In this document: positions 36,699-46,294 of the stretch, piece after piece | Numbering within the stretch: position 1 is the first letter of the stretch | Layout of the letters: every line of letters begins with the position of its first letter | Assembly: GCA_012729635.1 (NCBI GenBank) | Contig: JAAYCT010000033.1 | Coordinates: forward strand, 97,784 to 161,783 | Length of the DNA stretch: 64,000 nucleotides | Direction of reading: 5' to 3' | Source: Clostridiaceae bacterium | GTDB lineage: Bacteria > Bacillota > Clostridia > Saccharofermentanales > Saccharofermentanaceae | The notes under the pieces: model-generated | The model's input: only the letters and a program-made list of their open reading frames with translations | Database searches by the model: none | Told to the model about the DNA's origin: nothing | Position numbers and translations under genes: made by a program

Positions 36699-37570
36699 TA
36701 GACTGTATAAAGAGCGAGATTAAAACATTTTATTATTCTAGGGTTTTATGGATAGGAATCTTGGTAATTCTGGTAATTCCGCTGTATTTTCAAATCACTA
36801 CTTGTCAGCAACTGCAGGATGTTGCCATCAATCAAGTAGAAACGTACGAAGAAGTGAATGCAAGTGGTGATGAGTGCGATTTATCTGATTTAGTAATAAC
36901 TATTCAAGAAATGCATAAAACCTTTCACCCTCAGACATCAATTAACAATAGCCTTGCTGTCATGATTGGGCTTGGAATGTTGGGTTTTCCGGCACTGTTT
37001 TCTGTTTTTGCAGGCAAAGAATACAGGCGATATACTATAAAACCCAAAATAGTATATTTTTCATTACTTAAAGTATTCGTTGCAAAAGTACTAGTTGCGA
37101 TGGCATGTTTACTTGGTTTTCTTATGATATATTCTTGTATTTGTTATGTTGTCATGAAAATGTGCTGGGAAAAATATCTAATGGGCATTTTTGACAGTTC
37201 AAGTATTCAATTTGAAGTTTTTCGCTTTACGATGTTTAAGAACATGGAATTATTGTTTTTGGTATTTACAATACTCATGTTCTTTACGTTTTTTTGCATG
37301 CTTGTATCATTTGTTTTTAAAAGTAGTGTTGCTGGTATTATCGCCACAATCGTTTTCAATTACGTAACGCTTCCGACAAAATATAGTCCTCATCATATTT
37401 TCTACAATTTTATCAATCGTTCTTTTTATCAGAGTTCAGTGAGTGCATTCGAATTTAAAGAGAACATGGATGCAACATTATCAAGTAGAGTGGGGATAGT
37501 TGTTTTATCACTGTATCTTTTAGTAGGTGTAGTTGCTTTATTAGTGTTAGGAAAGACACAAAAAAACTAG
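36695..37570 (+). CDS. ABC-2 type permease
   Basis: 291 residues with six hydrophobic helices and a large extracytoplasmic loop after the first (about residues 36-85), the ABC-2 exporter layout. GTG 36695 has no adjacent ribosome site and seems to depend on coupling to the 21-codon leader ORF. It works with the ATPase gene 92 bases upstream. Substrate is unknown; small AT-rich pairs like this often give resistance or immunity to antimicrobial peptides (inference). Confidence 0.8.
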   Translation: MIDCIKSEIKTFYYSRVLWIGILVILVIPLYFQITTCQQLQDVAINQVETYEEVNASGDECDLSDLVITIQEMHKTFHPQTSINNSLAVMIGLGMLGFPALFSVFAGKEYRRYTIKPKIVYFSLLKVFVAKVLVAMACLLGFLMIYSCICYVVMKMCWEKYLMGIFDSSSIQFEVFRFTMFKNMELLFLVFTILMFFTFFCMLVSFVFKSSVAGIIATIVFNYVTLPTKYSPHHIFYNFINRSFYQSSVSAFEFKENMDATLSSRVGIVVLSLYLLVGVVALLVLGKTQKN

Positions 37571-37611
37571 CAAAAAATCGGCGAATCAATTCAATTATGA
37601 TAATGAAAACC

Positions 37612-37645
37612 AAAAGTCCCGAAGCCATAGAGCCGCGGGACTTTT
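37612..37645 (-). terminator. Terminator downstream of tRNA-Trp and the ABC permease
   Basis: AAAAGTCCC (37612-37620) pairs with GGGACTTTT (37637-37645), extended by one G-C pair. A and T tracts on both sides make it bidirectional: it follows tRNA-Trp on the - strand and the permease on the + strand. Confidence 0.8.
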
Positions 37646-37648
37646 GCC

Positions 37649-37723
37649 TGGCAGGGGAGACGCGATTCGAACACGCAACCAGCGGTTTTGGAGACCGCTG
37701 CTCTACCATTGAGCCACTCCCCT
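37649..37723 (-). tRNA. tRNA-Trp (anticodon CCA), also attR
   Basis: On the - strand: acceptor AGGGGAG/CTCCCCT, anticodon stem AGCGG/CCGCT with loop TCTCCAAAA core giving CCA, T arm GCGTG-TTCGAAT-CGCGT, discriminator G (the Trp identity base) and encoded CCA. Bases 37649-37693 are the 45-bp island repeat, so the crossover lies in the 3' half from the anticodon loop on. Confidence 0.95.
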
Positions 37724-37772
37724 AAATAATGTGTTTTAACGCTCGCGTTGTTACGCAAATGAAACATTCACA

Positions 37773-37801
37773 AGTGTAATAGACGGTTTGCATCGTGTCA
37801 A
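37773..37801 (-). promoter_or_regulatory. tRNA-Trp promoter
   Basis: On the - strand: TTGACA (37801-37796), 17-base spacer, TACACT (37778-37773). It lies outside the island, so the tRNA keeps its native promoter. Confidence 0.7.
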
Positions 37802-37873
37802 GTTGAATGTTATGATTTTTGTTGGGTGATTGTGTACGTTATTGAGAATAATTTACTTAAGGAGGACCGCAAA

Positions 37874-38680
37874 GTGGTACTTGCCGTAATCGGAATCGGG
37901 AATATGGGACAGGCTCTCGTAACCGGTTTTTTACGTAAAGGTCTATTGAACGCTAAGGATATTCGTGTTTTCGATATTGATGAGAATAAAGCGACCGGAT
38001 TTTCGCGAAAGACCGGTTGTGAGCTAGCGGAGAGCGCGACCGATGCGGTCGATAAAGCCGATTATGTTTTGATTGCCGTTAAACCTCAGGTGTTTGATCA
38101 AGCAATGGAAACAGTAGCTCACAGAATCAGCTCGACAACGGTTGTCATTTCGATTGCAGCAGCCGTTTCCGTTTCAAGAATTCAAAGTTTTTTACGCAAA
38201 GGCACGCCGGTCGTTCGCGTGATGCCGAATACGCCTGCTCTGGCGGGTGCCGGAGTCAGCGCGATATGTTTTTCGAACACCAACGATAAACAGCGGGAGC
38301 TGATCATCGATTTGCTGAAAACCTGCGGCATGGTAATTCCTTGTGATGAAATTACGCTCGACGCGATCGGATCCGTCTCCGGGACGGGTCCGGCTTATGT
38401 GATGCTTTTTATCGAGGCAATGGCCGATGCCGCCGTTAAACTCGGGATTTCCCGAAAGGTAGCTTATGAGATTGCCGCAATGACGGTCTACGGATCCGGG
38501 AAACTTGTCATTGATACCGGTCTTCACCCCGCGATCCTCAAAGATCAGGTCTGCTCACCGGGCGGTACTACGATTGAGGGAGTAATCAGCCTTGAAAAGA
38601 ACGGCTTCAGATCTGCCGTTCATGAAGCGGTGAGTGCAGCTGCCAAAAAGAAAAACGAAATGACCGAGGCGAAAAAATGA
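37874..38680 (+). CDS. proC: Pyrroline-5-carboxylate reductase
   Basis: Last step of proline synthesis: 1-pyrroline-5-carboxylate to proline with NAD(P)H. 268 residues. N-terminal Rossmann motif VIGIGNMGQALV, then VLIAVKPQ, VRVMPNTPALAGAG, and the family signature DQVCSPGGTTIEGV. GTG 37874 follows AAGGAGG; the in-frame TTG at 37826 is rejected. The stop overlaps rnhA by 4 bases. Confidence 0.95.
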   Translation: MVLAVIGIGNMGQALVTGFLRKGLLNAKDIRVFDIDENKATGFSRKTGCELAESATDAVDKADYVLIAVKPQVFDQAMETVAHRISSTTVVISIAAAVSVSRIQSFLRKGTPVVRVMPNTPALAGAGVSAICFSNTNDKQRELIIDLLKTCGMVIPCDEITLDAIGSVSGTGPAYVMLFIEAMADAAVKLGISRKVAYEIAAMTVYGSGKLVIDTGLHPAILKDQVCSPGGTTIEGVISLEKNGFRSAVHEAVSAAAKKKNEMTEAKK

Positions 38681-39150
38681 GCGGCATCCCCGAAGTGTTC
38701 GTATATACGGACGGAGCATGCTCAGGCAATCCGGGCCCGGGGGGATGGGGTGCCGTATTGGTTTGTGCCGGACGGGAGAAGGAGGTTTCCGGAGGAGAGC
38801 GCTCGACAACCAACAACCGTATGGAGCTTGTCGCCGCCATTGAGGCGATGAATCTTTTAAAGCAACCCTGTCGGGTTCGTGTTTTCAGCGACAGCGCTTA
38901 TCTGGTCAATGCCTTCCGTTTGGGATGGATCGATAATTGGAAACGAAACGGGTGGAAGAACAGCGCTCGGGAAACCGTCAGCAATCTTGATTTATGGAAG
39001 GATCTCGATCGACTTTCTTCGATCCACCAGATTGAATGGATAAAAGTTAAGGGACATTCCGGACATGAATATAATGAACGGTGTGACGTTCTGGCGACGT
39101 CAAAAGCGTCTGAATTTTCAAAATCCGAAAGGACGGAACATGAGCAATAG
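38677..39150 (+). CDS. rnhA: Ribonuclease HI
   Basis: Cuts the RNA strand of RNA-DNA hybrids. 157 residues. The DEDD catalytic set is visible: Asp in VYTDGACSGNPGPGGW, Glu in NNRMELVAAIEAM, Asp in VFSDSAYLVNAF, and His/Asp in VKGHSGHEYNERCDVLA. ATG 38677 overlaps the proC stop (ATGA). The 3' end overlaps nudF by 11 bases. The genome also encodes RNase HII (60.9 kb), so both types are present. Confidence 0.95.
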   Translation: MSGIPEVFVYTDGACSGNPGPGGWGAVLVCAGREKEVSGGERSTTNNRMELVAAIEAMNLLKQPCRVRVFSDSAYLVNAFRLGWIDNWKRNGWKNSARETVSNLDLWKDLDRLSSIHQIEWIKVKGHSGHEYNERCDVLATSKASEFSKSERTEHEQ

Positions 39151-39766
39151 CGATAGTTTTGCCGAAAAAGCATCCAAAGTGAATTTTTCTGCCGGACATA
39201 ACGGGAAGGTTTATACCGATTGTCAGTTAACGGAACAAGTCATAGAAAATAAAGACATATTTTCGGGTCGTGTTTTTTCCGTAGAAGTCTCCGAGGTTCT
39301 TCTTCAAAACGGAAACACCGCTTTTCGCGAGATTGTCCGGCATAACGGCGGTGCGGCGGTCGTCGCTTTGGACGATGATAGAAACGTATATATGGTGCGT
39401 CAATTCCGTTGTCCTTTTTTTGAGATAATGCTTGAGATTCCGGCAGGGAAACTGGAGATGGGAGAGGACCCGAAAGAATGTGCATTTCGTGAGCTGACGG
39501 AAGAAACCGGCCTCATCGCACAGAATATAGATGATCTGGGCGTTTTTTATCCCAGCCCCGGTTATTGTTCGGAGAAGCTCTTCCTTTTTTTGGCAACGGG
39601 ACTTACCCTTAAAGAATCCAATCCGGATGAAGGAGAGTTTTTGAATGTACATCGTATTCCGCTTGATACTCTTCTTCAGAAAATCGATTTGGGGGAAATT
39701 AAGGACGGAAAAACAATCGCTGCGTTATTGAAGACGGCAAGGAGGCTTGAACTTGAGCTCGGGTGA
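39140..39766 (+). CDS. nudF: NUDIX hydrolase, ADP-ribose pyrophosphatase type
   Basis: 208 residues. The complete NUDIX box GKLEMGEDPKECAFRELTEE ends in TGLI (residues about 111-135). VYMVRQFRCPFFEIMLEIPAG before it is typical of the ADP-ribose pyrophosphatase subgroup, which recycles ADP-ribose to AMP and ribose 5-phosphate. ATG 39140 follows AAAGGACGG and overlaps rnhA; the upstream in-frame start at 39065 is inside rnhA. The N-terminal 30 residues are an extra polar extension. Confidence 0.88.
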   Translation: MSNSDSFAEKASKVNFSAGHNGKVYTDCQLTEQVIENKDIFSGRVFSVEVSEVLLQNGNTAFREIVRHNGGAAVVALDDDRNVYMVRQFRCPFFEIMLEIPAGKLEMGEDPKECAFRELTEETGLIAQNIDDLGVFYPSPGYCSEKLFLFLATGLTLKESNPDEGEFLNVHRIPLDTLLQKIDLGEIKDGKTIAALLKTARRLELELG

Positions 39767-42470
39767 GTCACAACCGGTCAATTACGGCAAGGAAGTTACC
39801 GGCGTGGTGTTTTTTGCATTCGCCGTTGTCTTTGGTATTTCGTATTATTTGCCTGCCTCGGCGACCGGTATGCTCGGAGAGTTGTTGCGCGGGTTTGGAA
39901 AGGGATTGGTCGGTATCGCCGCATACGCGATTCCCGTGCTTCTGATTTATGCTTCGATCGACTATTTTCTGGAGAAACGAAAAAATATCGCTCCGATCCG
40001 GGTTCGTTCGGTCCTGTTGCTGCTTTTGTGCGCTTCTTCATTAATGGCCGCCCTGACGATCGACCCTGCCCTGATTCGCGAGCGATGTCTTGACTCGACC
40101 GGAAATGAAGCACTTGCCTGGGATGGATTGATTCTGTTATGGAAATCCGGAATCGATCCCTCCGCCGTTTTGATACAGCCGGATCAAGTTCTTCTGCCGG
40201 GAGGATTGATCGGCGGCTCGCTGGCACTCGGATTGCGTTTGCTTGCCGAAAAAACCGGCGCAATCGTCATCATATCGGCATTCACACTGGCACAGGTTAT
40301 ATTGATATTTAATGTTTCGTTGGCAAGAACCGCGTCCAAAACGGCCGAAGCCATTCGCGCGACGACCCAAAAGGCATCGGAGGCTTTTCGAACCGGGAGA
40401 GAATCATTTCGTTCTTTCGGGCAATCCAATACCGATCATGAATCATCAGATTCGCGCGATACGGGGTTTGGTTATATAGAAACGGTTGATGAGTCGCCTT
40501 TTGATGAAATTCGATTTGATACACATCCCGGATTTATTGACCTTGACGGAACGGATGCTCCGATGACGGCGTCATCGTACCGGGGAGGAGATACCCCCTT
40601 TAATGTAGATTTATCAAAGCCGCCCGCCCCTGACCCGCAAAGTTATGAGCCAATGATTAAACCGGTCGAGAAAAAAGTGAACATTGATTTTCTAAAGGAA
40701 CCCCGAGAACCGATTCCCACAGGAGCCGGACCGAAAACATCCGACATGCCGGACTTTCTTCGTGGTGAAAAAGAAGCGACATGGCTGGACATATCCGTGG
40801 GCGGAAGCAATAAAAAACCTCAAATAGTCGATCATATTCCGATCAAACGGATCGGTGTTGACGGTTCCGAGTATTTACCCGTTTCGATGGATAAAGACGA
40901 AATTTCGGATGCTTCCGGTAAAAGAAAGCATTCCGAATCTTCGACTTCCGGAGAACGTGTAAAACCCTCTTCGGGAGGAACTCGTTCATCTGCTTCTGCC
41001 GGAGTATATTCAAAAACTGCTTATCGAACCGCTCCGCCGGCATTACTTCGGGCAGATCGACAGAATGAATCTGCTCGAAACACCAAAAACACGCTTGCGA
41101 CTCAGGGCAAGAAGCTGGTGGACACTCTGGCGAGCTTCGGGGTCGATGCAAAGGTAATCAATGTTACCCACGGCCCGGCCATTACTCGCTTTGAATTGGC
41201 ACCCGGTCCGGGTATTAAGGTCAGTCGAATCGTTAATCTTACCGATGATTTGGCATTGGCGATGGCTTCCGTCGGTGTCCGTATAGAGGCGCCCATACCG
41301 GGCAAATCCGCGATCGGCGTTGAAATCCCGAATTCCGAAACCGTTCCGGTTTCCTTGCGCAGTCTGATTGATTCGCCGGCTTTTCGAAAAACAGGGTCGC
41401 CTTTGACCGTTGCTTTGGGCAGGGACATCCCCGGGAATCCGATTTTTTGCGATTTGACGACCATGCCGCATCTTCTGATCGCCGGTGCGACCGGATCAGG
41501 AAAATCCGTATGCATCAATGCGATTCTAATCAGCATCCTTTGTAAGGCAACTCCGGATGATGTTAAATTAATCTTAATTGACCCGAAGGTGGTTGAATTA
41601 TCGATGTACAACGGCATTCCGCATTTGCTGGCACCGGTCGTCACCGATCCCAAGAAGGCAGCGAATACGTTGCACTGGGCAGTCGGTGAAATGACACGCA
41701 GATATGCGCTTTTCGCTGAAGCGAGTGTTCGCGATTACCGAGGTTTCAATGAAGTGCTCAAAATCAACCGCGAGCCGAGCTTGCCTCTGATTCTGATTGT
41801 GATCGATGAGCTTGCGGATCTGATGCAGGTAGCGTCAAAGGAAGTCGAGGAGTCGATTGCCCGATTGACAGCGATGGCACGAGCCGCCGGCATTCATTTG
41901 TTGATAGCGACTCAAAGGCCTTCGGTTGACGTCATTACCGGTGTAATCAAGGCCAACATACCTTCCCGTATTGCTTTTGCCGTTTCATCACAGGTGGACA
42001 GCCGTACAATTCTGGATATGGGCGGGGCGGAAAAGCTTCTCGGTCGCGGAGACATGCTTTACTATCCGCAAAGCATGGCAAAACCGCAGAGGGGCCAGGG
42101 TGCCTTTGTTTCGGATGCGGAAGTGGAATCGGTTATTGAATATTTAAAAGCACAAAACATGGGGACCTATGATCCGGAAACGGCGGAAGCCATCGTTTCC
42201 TCTTCGGCCGCCTCATCCGGAGATTCCTTTCGTTCCAAGGGCGAGGATGACGATCTTCTTCCCCAAGCCGTAGACATCGTTCTGTCGGCCGGTTCTGCTT
42301 CCGTCTCCATTCTTCAAAGACGAATGAATATCGGATACCCGAGGGCGGCACGATTAATTGACGTTATGCAGGACAAGGGGTATATCGGGCCTTTTGAGGG
42401 AAGCAAGCCAAGGAAACTTCTGATTACACAAACCCAATGGTTGGAAATTCAAGCGAGAAAGGAAGACTGA
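39753..42470 (+). CDS. ftsK: DNA translocase FtsK/SpoIIIE
   Basis: Hexameric DNA pump for chromosome segregation at division or sporulation. 905 residues. Four N-terminal transmembrane helices (residues about 12-190), a Pro/Ser/Asp-rich linker, and a RecA-like motor with Walker A GATGSGKS and Walker B LILIVIDELADLM. A C-terminal gamma winged helix reads the KOPS/SRS sequences (VSILQRRMNIGYPRAARLID). Start TTG 39753 is 7 bases after AAGGAGG; TTG 39747 is too close. Overlaps nudF by 14 bases. Confidence 0.95.
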   Translation: MSSGESQPVNYGKEVTGVVFFAFAVVFGISYYLPASATGMLGELLRGFGKGLVGIAAYAIPVLLIYASIDYFLEKRKNIAPIRVRSVLLLLLCASSLMAALTIDPALIRERCLDSTGNEALAWDGLILLWKSGIDPSAVLIQPDQVLLPGGLIGGSLALGLRLLAEKTGAIVIISAFTLAQVILIFNVSLARTASKTAEAIRATTQKASEAFRTGRESFRSFGQSNTDHESSDSRDTGFGYIETVDESPFDEIRFDTHPGFIDLDGTDAPMTASSYRGGDTPFNVDLSKPPAPDPQSYEPMIKPVEKKVNIDFLKEPREPIPTGAGPKTSDMPDFLRGEKEATWLDISVGGSNKKPQIVDHIPIKRIGVDGSEYLPVSMDKDEISDASGKRKHSESSTSGERVKPSSGGTRSSASAGVYSKTAYRTAPPALLRADRQNESARNTKNTLATQGKKLVDTLASFGVDAKVINVTHGPAITRFELAPGPGIKVSRIVNLTDDLALAMASVGVRIEAPIPGKSAIGVEIPNSETVPVSLRSLIDSPAFRKTGSPLTVALGRDIPGNPIFCDLTTMPHLLIAGATGSGKSVCINAILISILCKATPDDVKLILIDPKVVELSMYNGIPHLLAPVVTDPKKAANTLHWAVGEMTRRYALFAEASVRDYRGFNEVLKINREPSLPLILIVIDELADLMQVASKEVEESIARLTAMARAAGIHLLIATQRPSVDVITGVIKANIPSRIAFAVSSQVDSRTILDMGGAEKLLGRGDMLYYPQSMAKPQRGQGAFVSDAEVESVIEYLKAQNMGTYDPETAEAIVSSSAASSGDSFRSKGEDDDLLPQAVDIVLSAGSASVSILQRRMNIGYPRAARLIDVMQDKGYIGPFEGSKPRKLLITQTQWLEIQARKED

Positions 42471-42473
42471 TTC

Positions 42474-43358
42474 ATGTCCGCTGTAATTATTTCGGGAAAA
42501 GATATCGCGTCCCGGATCCGGGCCGAGATTAAGACGGAAATCGATAGTTTAAAATCTAGAAACGAGGGGAACAATGATTTCATCCCGCCCGGCTTGGCCG
42601 TAATACTGATTGGTGACGATCCGGGTTCGAAAATTTATGTACGAAATAAAAGAACCGCATGCTCGGATGTCGGCATTCGTTCATTCGCTTATGAAATGGA
42701 TTCGGATGTAACCGAAAATCAAATACTTTCCTTAATCGATCAACTGAATCGCGACCCGAATGTGCACGGAATTCTTTGCCAGCTCCCTTTGCCGGAGCAT
42801 ATCGATGAATATTCGATTATTTCTGCGATCAGTCCACAAAAAGACGTAGACGGATTCCATCCGATCAACAAAGGTCTTCTTTCCATGGGAAAAAACTGTC
42901 TGGTTCCGTGCACTCCGCTCGGATGTGTTGAAATGCTAAAGATTTCCGGGATTGAAATTTCCGGCAAGGATTGTGTTATTGTCGGGCGAAGCAACATCGT
43001 AGGGAAGCCGCTGGCATCTTTGATGCTTAACGAAAACGCAACAGTTACGATTGCCCATTCCAAGACAAGGAACCTAAAGGAGCTATGCCGAAAAGCGGAT
43101 ATCCTTGTCGCTGCGATCGGTAAATGCGGTTTTATTACCGGTGAGTTCATCAAAAAGGGTGCGGTCGTTATTGACGTCGGAATCAATCGAGACGAAAACA
43201 ACAAAGTCAGAGGCGACGTTTTATTCGATGAAGCGGTACAAATCGCGGCTGCAATTACTCCGGTTCCGGGTGGTGTCGGAGTAATGACGACAACGATTCT
43301 GATGAAAAATACTCTAAAGGCCTATCGGGGAATCATCGAAAAGGAGAAACAAACATGA
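42474..43358 (+). CDS. folD: Bifunctional methylenetetrahydrofolate dehydrogenase/cyclohydrolase
   Basis: Interconverts 5,10-methylene-, methenyl- and 10-formyl-tetrahydrofolate. 294 residues. The substrate Lys lies in the SKIYVRNKRTAC segment; NVHGILCQLPLPEH, KDVDGFHPINKG and the NADP-site VIVGRSNIVGKPLA are all intact, and PVPGGVGVMTT near the C-terminus is diagnostic. The stop overlaps cinA by 4 bases. Confidence 0.96.
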   Translation: MSAVIISGKDIASRIRAEIKTEIDSLKSRNEGNNDFIPPGLAVILIGDDPGSKIYVRNKRTACSDVGIRSFAYEMDSDVTENQILSLIDQLNRDPNVHGILCQLPLPEHIDEYSIISAISPQKDVDGFHPINKGLLSMGKNCLVPCTPLGCVEMLKISGIEISGKDCVIVGRSNIVGKPLASLMLNENATVTIAHSKTRNLKELCRKADILVAAIGKCGFITGEFIKKGAVVIDVGINRDENNKVRGDVLFDEAVQIAAAITPVPGGVGVMTTTILMKNTLKAYRGIIEKEKQT

Positions 43359-44629
43359 GTAAGTCGCATACCATTCGAACCGCTGAAATCATCTGCGTCG
43401 GAACGGAACTTCTCATGGGTCAGGTCATCAATTCCAATGCCAACTTTTTGGCTTCCGAACTGGTTTCTCTGGGTATCTCCTCATACAGGCAGATCACAAT
43501 CGGAGATAATATGCAAAGATTGCGCGAACAAATCCTCGCTTCTGCGAAACGATCCGACCTTGTGGTAATAACCGGAGGATTAGGCCCGACATCAGACGAT
43601 ATTACTATGGAGGCCGCTGCCGAAGTCGCCGGGAAACAGCTGGAGCTTCATGACCCGAGCTATGAACACATCAAACAATACTACCGACGCATATGTCGGA
43701 ACATGCCTCAAAACAACATTAAGCAAGCGATGATTCCTCCGGAGTCGATTGTTTTTATTAACAAGAACGGCACTGCGCCGGGCGCAATGTTTCTGTGTAA
43801 TGCTTCGACCGAGGATGATCCGGTCCATCAGTCCTATCTGGTTTTATTGCCCGGTCCTCCATCGGAAATGAGACCGATGTTCCTGGAACAAGTACGACCG
43901 TTTTTGGAAAAACATAATTCCGCTCGTTTTCGGACCGAATTCGTCCGTTTATACGGCATCGGAGAATCTGCGGCGGAAGAGCGAGTGAAGGATTTGATTG
44001 ACGCTCAAACCAATCCGACCATAGCACCCTATGCTTCCGAGGGAGAGTGCCTCTTTCGTATTACGCAAAGAATAGAGTCCGAAAACGAAGCGGACCTCAT
44101 CTCGCCGATTGTAGATACGTTCAAGGAGCGGTTCGGTGATTATATCTATGAGATCGGAGGAAGAAGTCTTAAGGAAGTGGTTTTTGATCTTCTTTTCGAG
44201 CGAAAAATGACGTTATCCTTTGCGGAAAGCTGCACGGCCGGAATGGCATCCTCGGAATTTGTGGATGTCCCGGGCTCATCGAAAGTATTGATGGGCAGTA
44301 TCGTTGCATATGACAATAACGTCAAGGAACAGCTCCTCGGAGTGACTGCCGACGTTCTGACCGATATGGGATCGGTGAGCCGGGAGTGTGCGGAACAGAT
44401 GGCGGAGGGATGCAGAAAACTCTTGAATACGGATATTGCCGTATCCATTACCGGAATCGCGGGACCGACGGCATACGGAACGAATAAACCGGTCGGTCTT
44501 GTATATTTGGCAATTTCCGATAAGAACGGAACGGAAGTGTCCGAAATCAATCTTTCCGGAAATCGAATGAGAGTTCGACGTGTATCCGTTCTTCATGCAT
44601 TCAATATGATCCGTAAGAGGCTTCAATGA
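43355..44629 (+). CDS. cinA: CinA-family protein (COG1058 plus PncC amidase domains)
   Basis: 424 residues. The N-terminal COG1058 domain (AEIICVGTELLMGQVINSNA, then VVITGGLGPTSDD) is a pyrophosphatase-like module. The C-terminal PncC domain (MTLSFAESCTAGMASSEF, then AVSITGIAGPTA) deamidates NMN for NAD recycling. Historic link to competence and to recA in Gram-positives; recA is 1.7 kb downstream with murJ between. ATG overlaps folD, and the stop overlaps murJ by 4 bases. Confidence 0.93.
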   Translation: MSKSHTIRTAEIICVGTELLMGQVINSNANFLASELVSLGISSYRQITIGDNMQRLREQILASAKRSDLVVITGGLGPTSDDITMEAAAEVAGKQLELHDPSYEHIKQYYRRICRNMPQNNIKQAMIPPESIVFINKNGTAPGAMFLCNASTEDDPVHQSYLVLLPGPPSEMRPMFLEQVRPFLEKHNSARFRTEFVRLYGIGESAAEERVKDLIDAQTNPTIAPYASEGECLFRITQRIESENEADLISPIVDTFKERFGDYIYEIGGRSLKEVVFDLLFERKMTLSFAESCTAGMASSEFVDVPGSSKVLMGSIVAYDNNVKEQLLGVTADVLTDMGSVSRECAEQMAEGCRKLLNTDIAVSITGIAGPTAYGTNKPVGLVYLAISDKNGTEVSEINLSGNRMRVRRVSVLHAFNMIRKRLQ

Positions 44630-46248
44630 TTCCGAAAAACGCATTCGCAAACGAAATCCAGCCGTCCTCAAATCGCGAAAAGGGGATTGCTGTCGCGACA
44701 TTTTTGGTCATAATCGGCTTGTTTCTTTCAAAAATAACCGGATTTCTTCGGGAGATATTGGTTTCGTACCAATTCCCGGACGATCTTCAAGATGCTTTCA
44801 CAACCGCATTTTATGTTCCCGATTTAGTCTATCAGCTACTGGTAGGAGGAGCAATTCAAGCGGCGATTACACCCTCTTTGGCAAGATCCATTCGTTTGGG
44901 AGAAGAAAAGAAGGGGATTCGAAGTGTGGGTATCTTTATTAGCGCAGCTGCAGTCGTCATGTTGGCCGCAGTTATTATCGGTGCCGTATTTGCCGAACGC
45001 TTGTATCCCGTTCTTTATCCGAATCCCGATAAGCGTGACATGGTCTTGATGGCAGCAAGGGCGTCGAGAATTCTTCTCCCGCAAGTCTTTTTCATGATGC
45101 TTGCCGCCTTTTCAATCGGCATATTGAACGCGTATAAAAAATTTACCGCAACAGCCATGGGGCCGACCGTATATAATGTGCTCGTTCTCCTGTCAATCCT
45201 GTTTTTCGGAGGCCCGAGCGAGTCCGCTTTGTATCGTTGCGTCATCGGGATTATGCTTTCGGCACTCGGATATTTTCTATTTCAGCTTGCTGTTGGATTT
45301 ACGTATCTGAATTCATTTCGTTTCAGTTTACGAATCAACGATGACGGCTTCAAAACCATTTTCTTTTTGGCCGTTCCGATTCTTGTTTCCTCCGCAATCA
45401 TTCAAATCAATACCATTGTTATCAGTTCGTTTGCGTCCTCTTTTCCGGAAATGATTCAGTTCCCTCTTCGGAATGCGGTCACTCTATGGCAATTGCCCTA
45501 TGGAATCTTTGCCGTCGGAGTGGGTACTGTCATGCTCCCGTCTGTTGCTTCCCACTTCGCCGGTGGACGAAAGGATTTGGCTTCGGATCTGTTGTCTTCT
45601 TCTCTCAGGAACGCTTTATTTTTGACGGTTCCGATGACCGCCCTTCTGATTATGATGCCTGCGGATATCGTATCGGCTGTGTTTCGTTGGAACAGTTATT
45701 ATACGGCCGACCGTGTTATCCTTGCTTCACAATTGCTACTCGGTTATTCTGCTGCGGTCATTATTCATACCGTTATATTTATATACAATCAGGCATATTT
45801 CGCGATCGGTAAAACCTACGTTCCGCTAATTTCGGGCATTATTAATCTGGCGGTTGTTTTTATTTTGAATTTCTTTTTGCTTTCGATTTATCCGACCCCG
45901 CTCGTCCTTACCGTTTCATATTCTGTCGCCAGTTTTATCTCTGCAGTATTTCTTTCATTATTTTTTCGAAAAGACAAAGAATTGGCTCCGAAACACTTAC
46001 TTCGATTTGCCCTCAAATCATCGCTGTGTCTCTTGTTTATGGTGGTCGCTCTGTATCTTGCAAACAAAATTCCTTTCATTCCGACGGGAAAGATTTCCGA
46101 AATCCTATATGTTGCTGCTCGTGCCGTTTTTGGTCTTCTAATCTATCTTATATGCGCATATCTTCTTAAGATGCCTGAATTACGATCATCCGTGAATCGT
46201 ATTGCACGCAGATTCCGATCCGGAAACGAAAAGCCTGCCGATAAGTAA
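44626..46248 (+). CDS. murJ: Lipid II flippase MurJ
   Basis: MOP-superfamily flippase that moves lipid II across the membrane for peptidoglycan synthesis. 540 residues with about 14 transmembrane helices. Family segments: SKITGFLREILVSYQF at the start (the Arg is functionally important), QDAFTTAFYVPDLVYQLLVGGAIQAA, and LWQLPYGIFAVGVGTVMLPSVA. Coupled to cinA by an ATGA overlap. Interrupts the cinA-recA pairing seen in other Firmicutes. Confidence 0.92.
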   Translation: MIPKNAFANEIQPSSNREKGIAVATFLVIIGLFLSKITGFLREILVSYQFPDDLQDAFTTAFYVPDLVYQLLVGGAIQAAITPSLARSIRLGEEKKGIRSVGIFISAAAVVMLAAVIIGAVFAERLYPVLYPNPDKRDMVLMAARASRILLPQVFFMMLAAFSIGILNAYKKFTATAMGPTVYNVLVLLSILFFGGPSESALYRCVIGIMLSALGYFLFQLAVGFTYLNSFRFSLRINDDGFKTIFFLAVPILVSSAIIQINTIVISSFASSFPEMIQFPLRNAVTLWQLPYGIFAVGVGTVMLPSVASHFAGGRKDLASDLLSSSLRNALFLTVPMTALLIMMPADIVSAVFRWNSYYTADRVILASQLLLGYSAAVIIHTVIFIYNQAYFAIGKTYVPLISGIINLAVVFILNFFLLSIYPTPLVLTVSYSVASFISAVFLSLFFRKDKELAPKHLLRFALKSSLCLLFMVVALYLANKIPFIPTGKISEILYVAARAVFGLLIYLICAYLLKMPELRSSVNRIARRFRSGNEKPADK

Positions 46249-46294
46249 TGACGGATAAGCGGGATGATTTGTCGAAAACAAGTGATTATTTCGG

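Larger units (their letters stand above)
35144..37693. mobile_element. Small tRNA-Trp-integrated genomic island with ABC exporter
   Basis: About 2.5 kb bounded by the 45-bp perfect direct repeats at 35144-35188 and 37649-37693. The right copy completes a functional tRNA-Trp with its own promoter outside the island, the normal outcome of tyrosine-integrase insertion into a tRNA. The content is visibly more AT-rich than the flanks: an ABC ATPase, a leader ORF and an ABC permease. No integrase, excisionase or replication gene is visible. It may be a deletion remnant, or a minimal island moved in trans. The 35.2-35.35 kb end has tandem TGTGGACAG motifs (35317-35325 and 35328-35336) that could be integrase arm sites. 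Confidence 0.8.
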
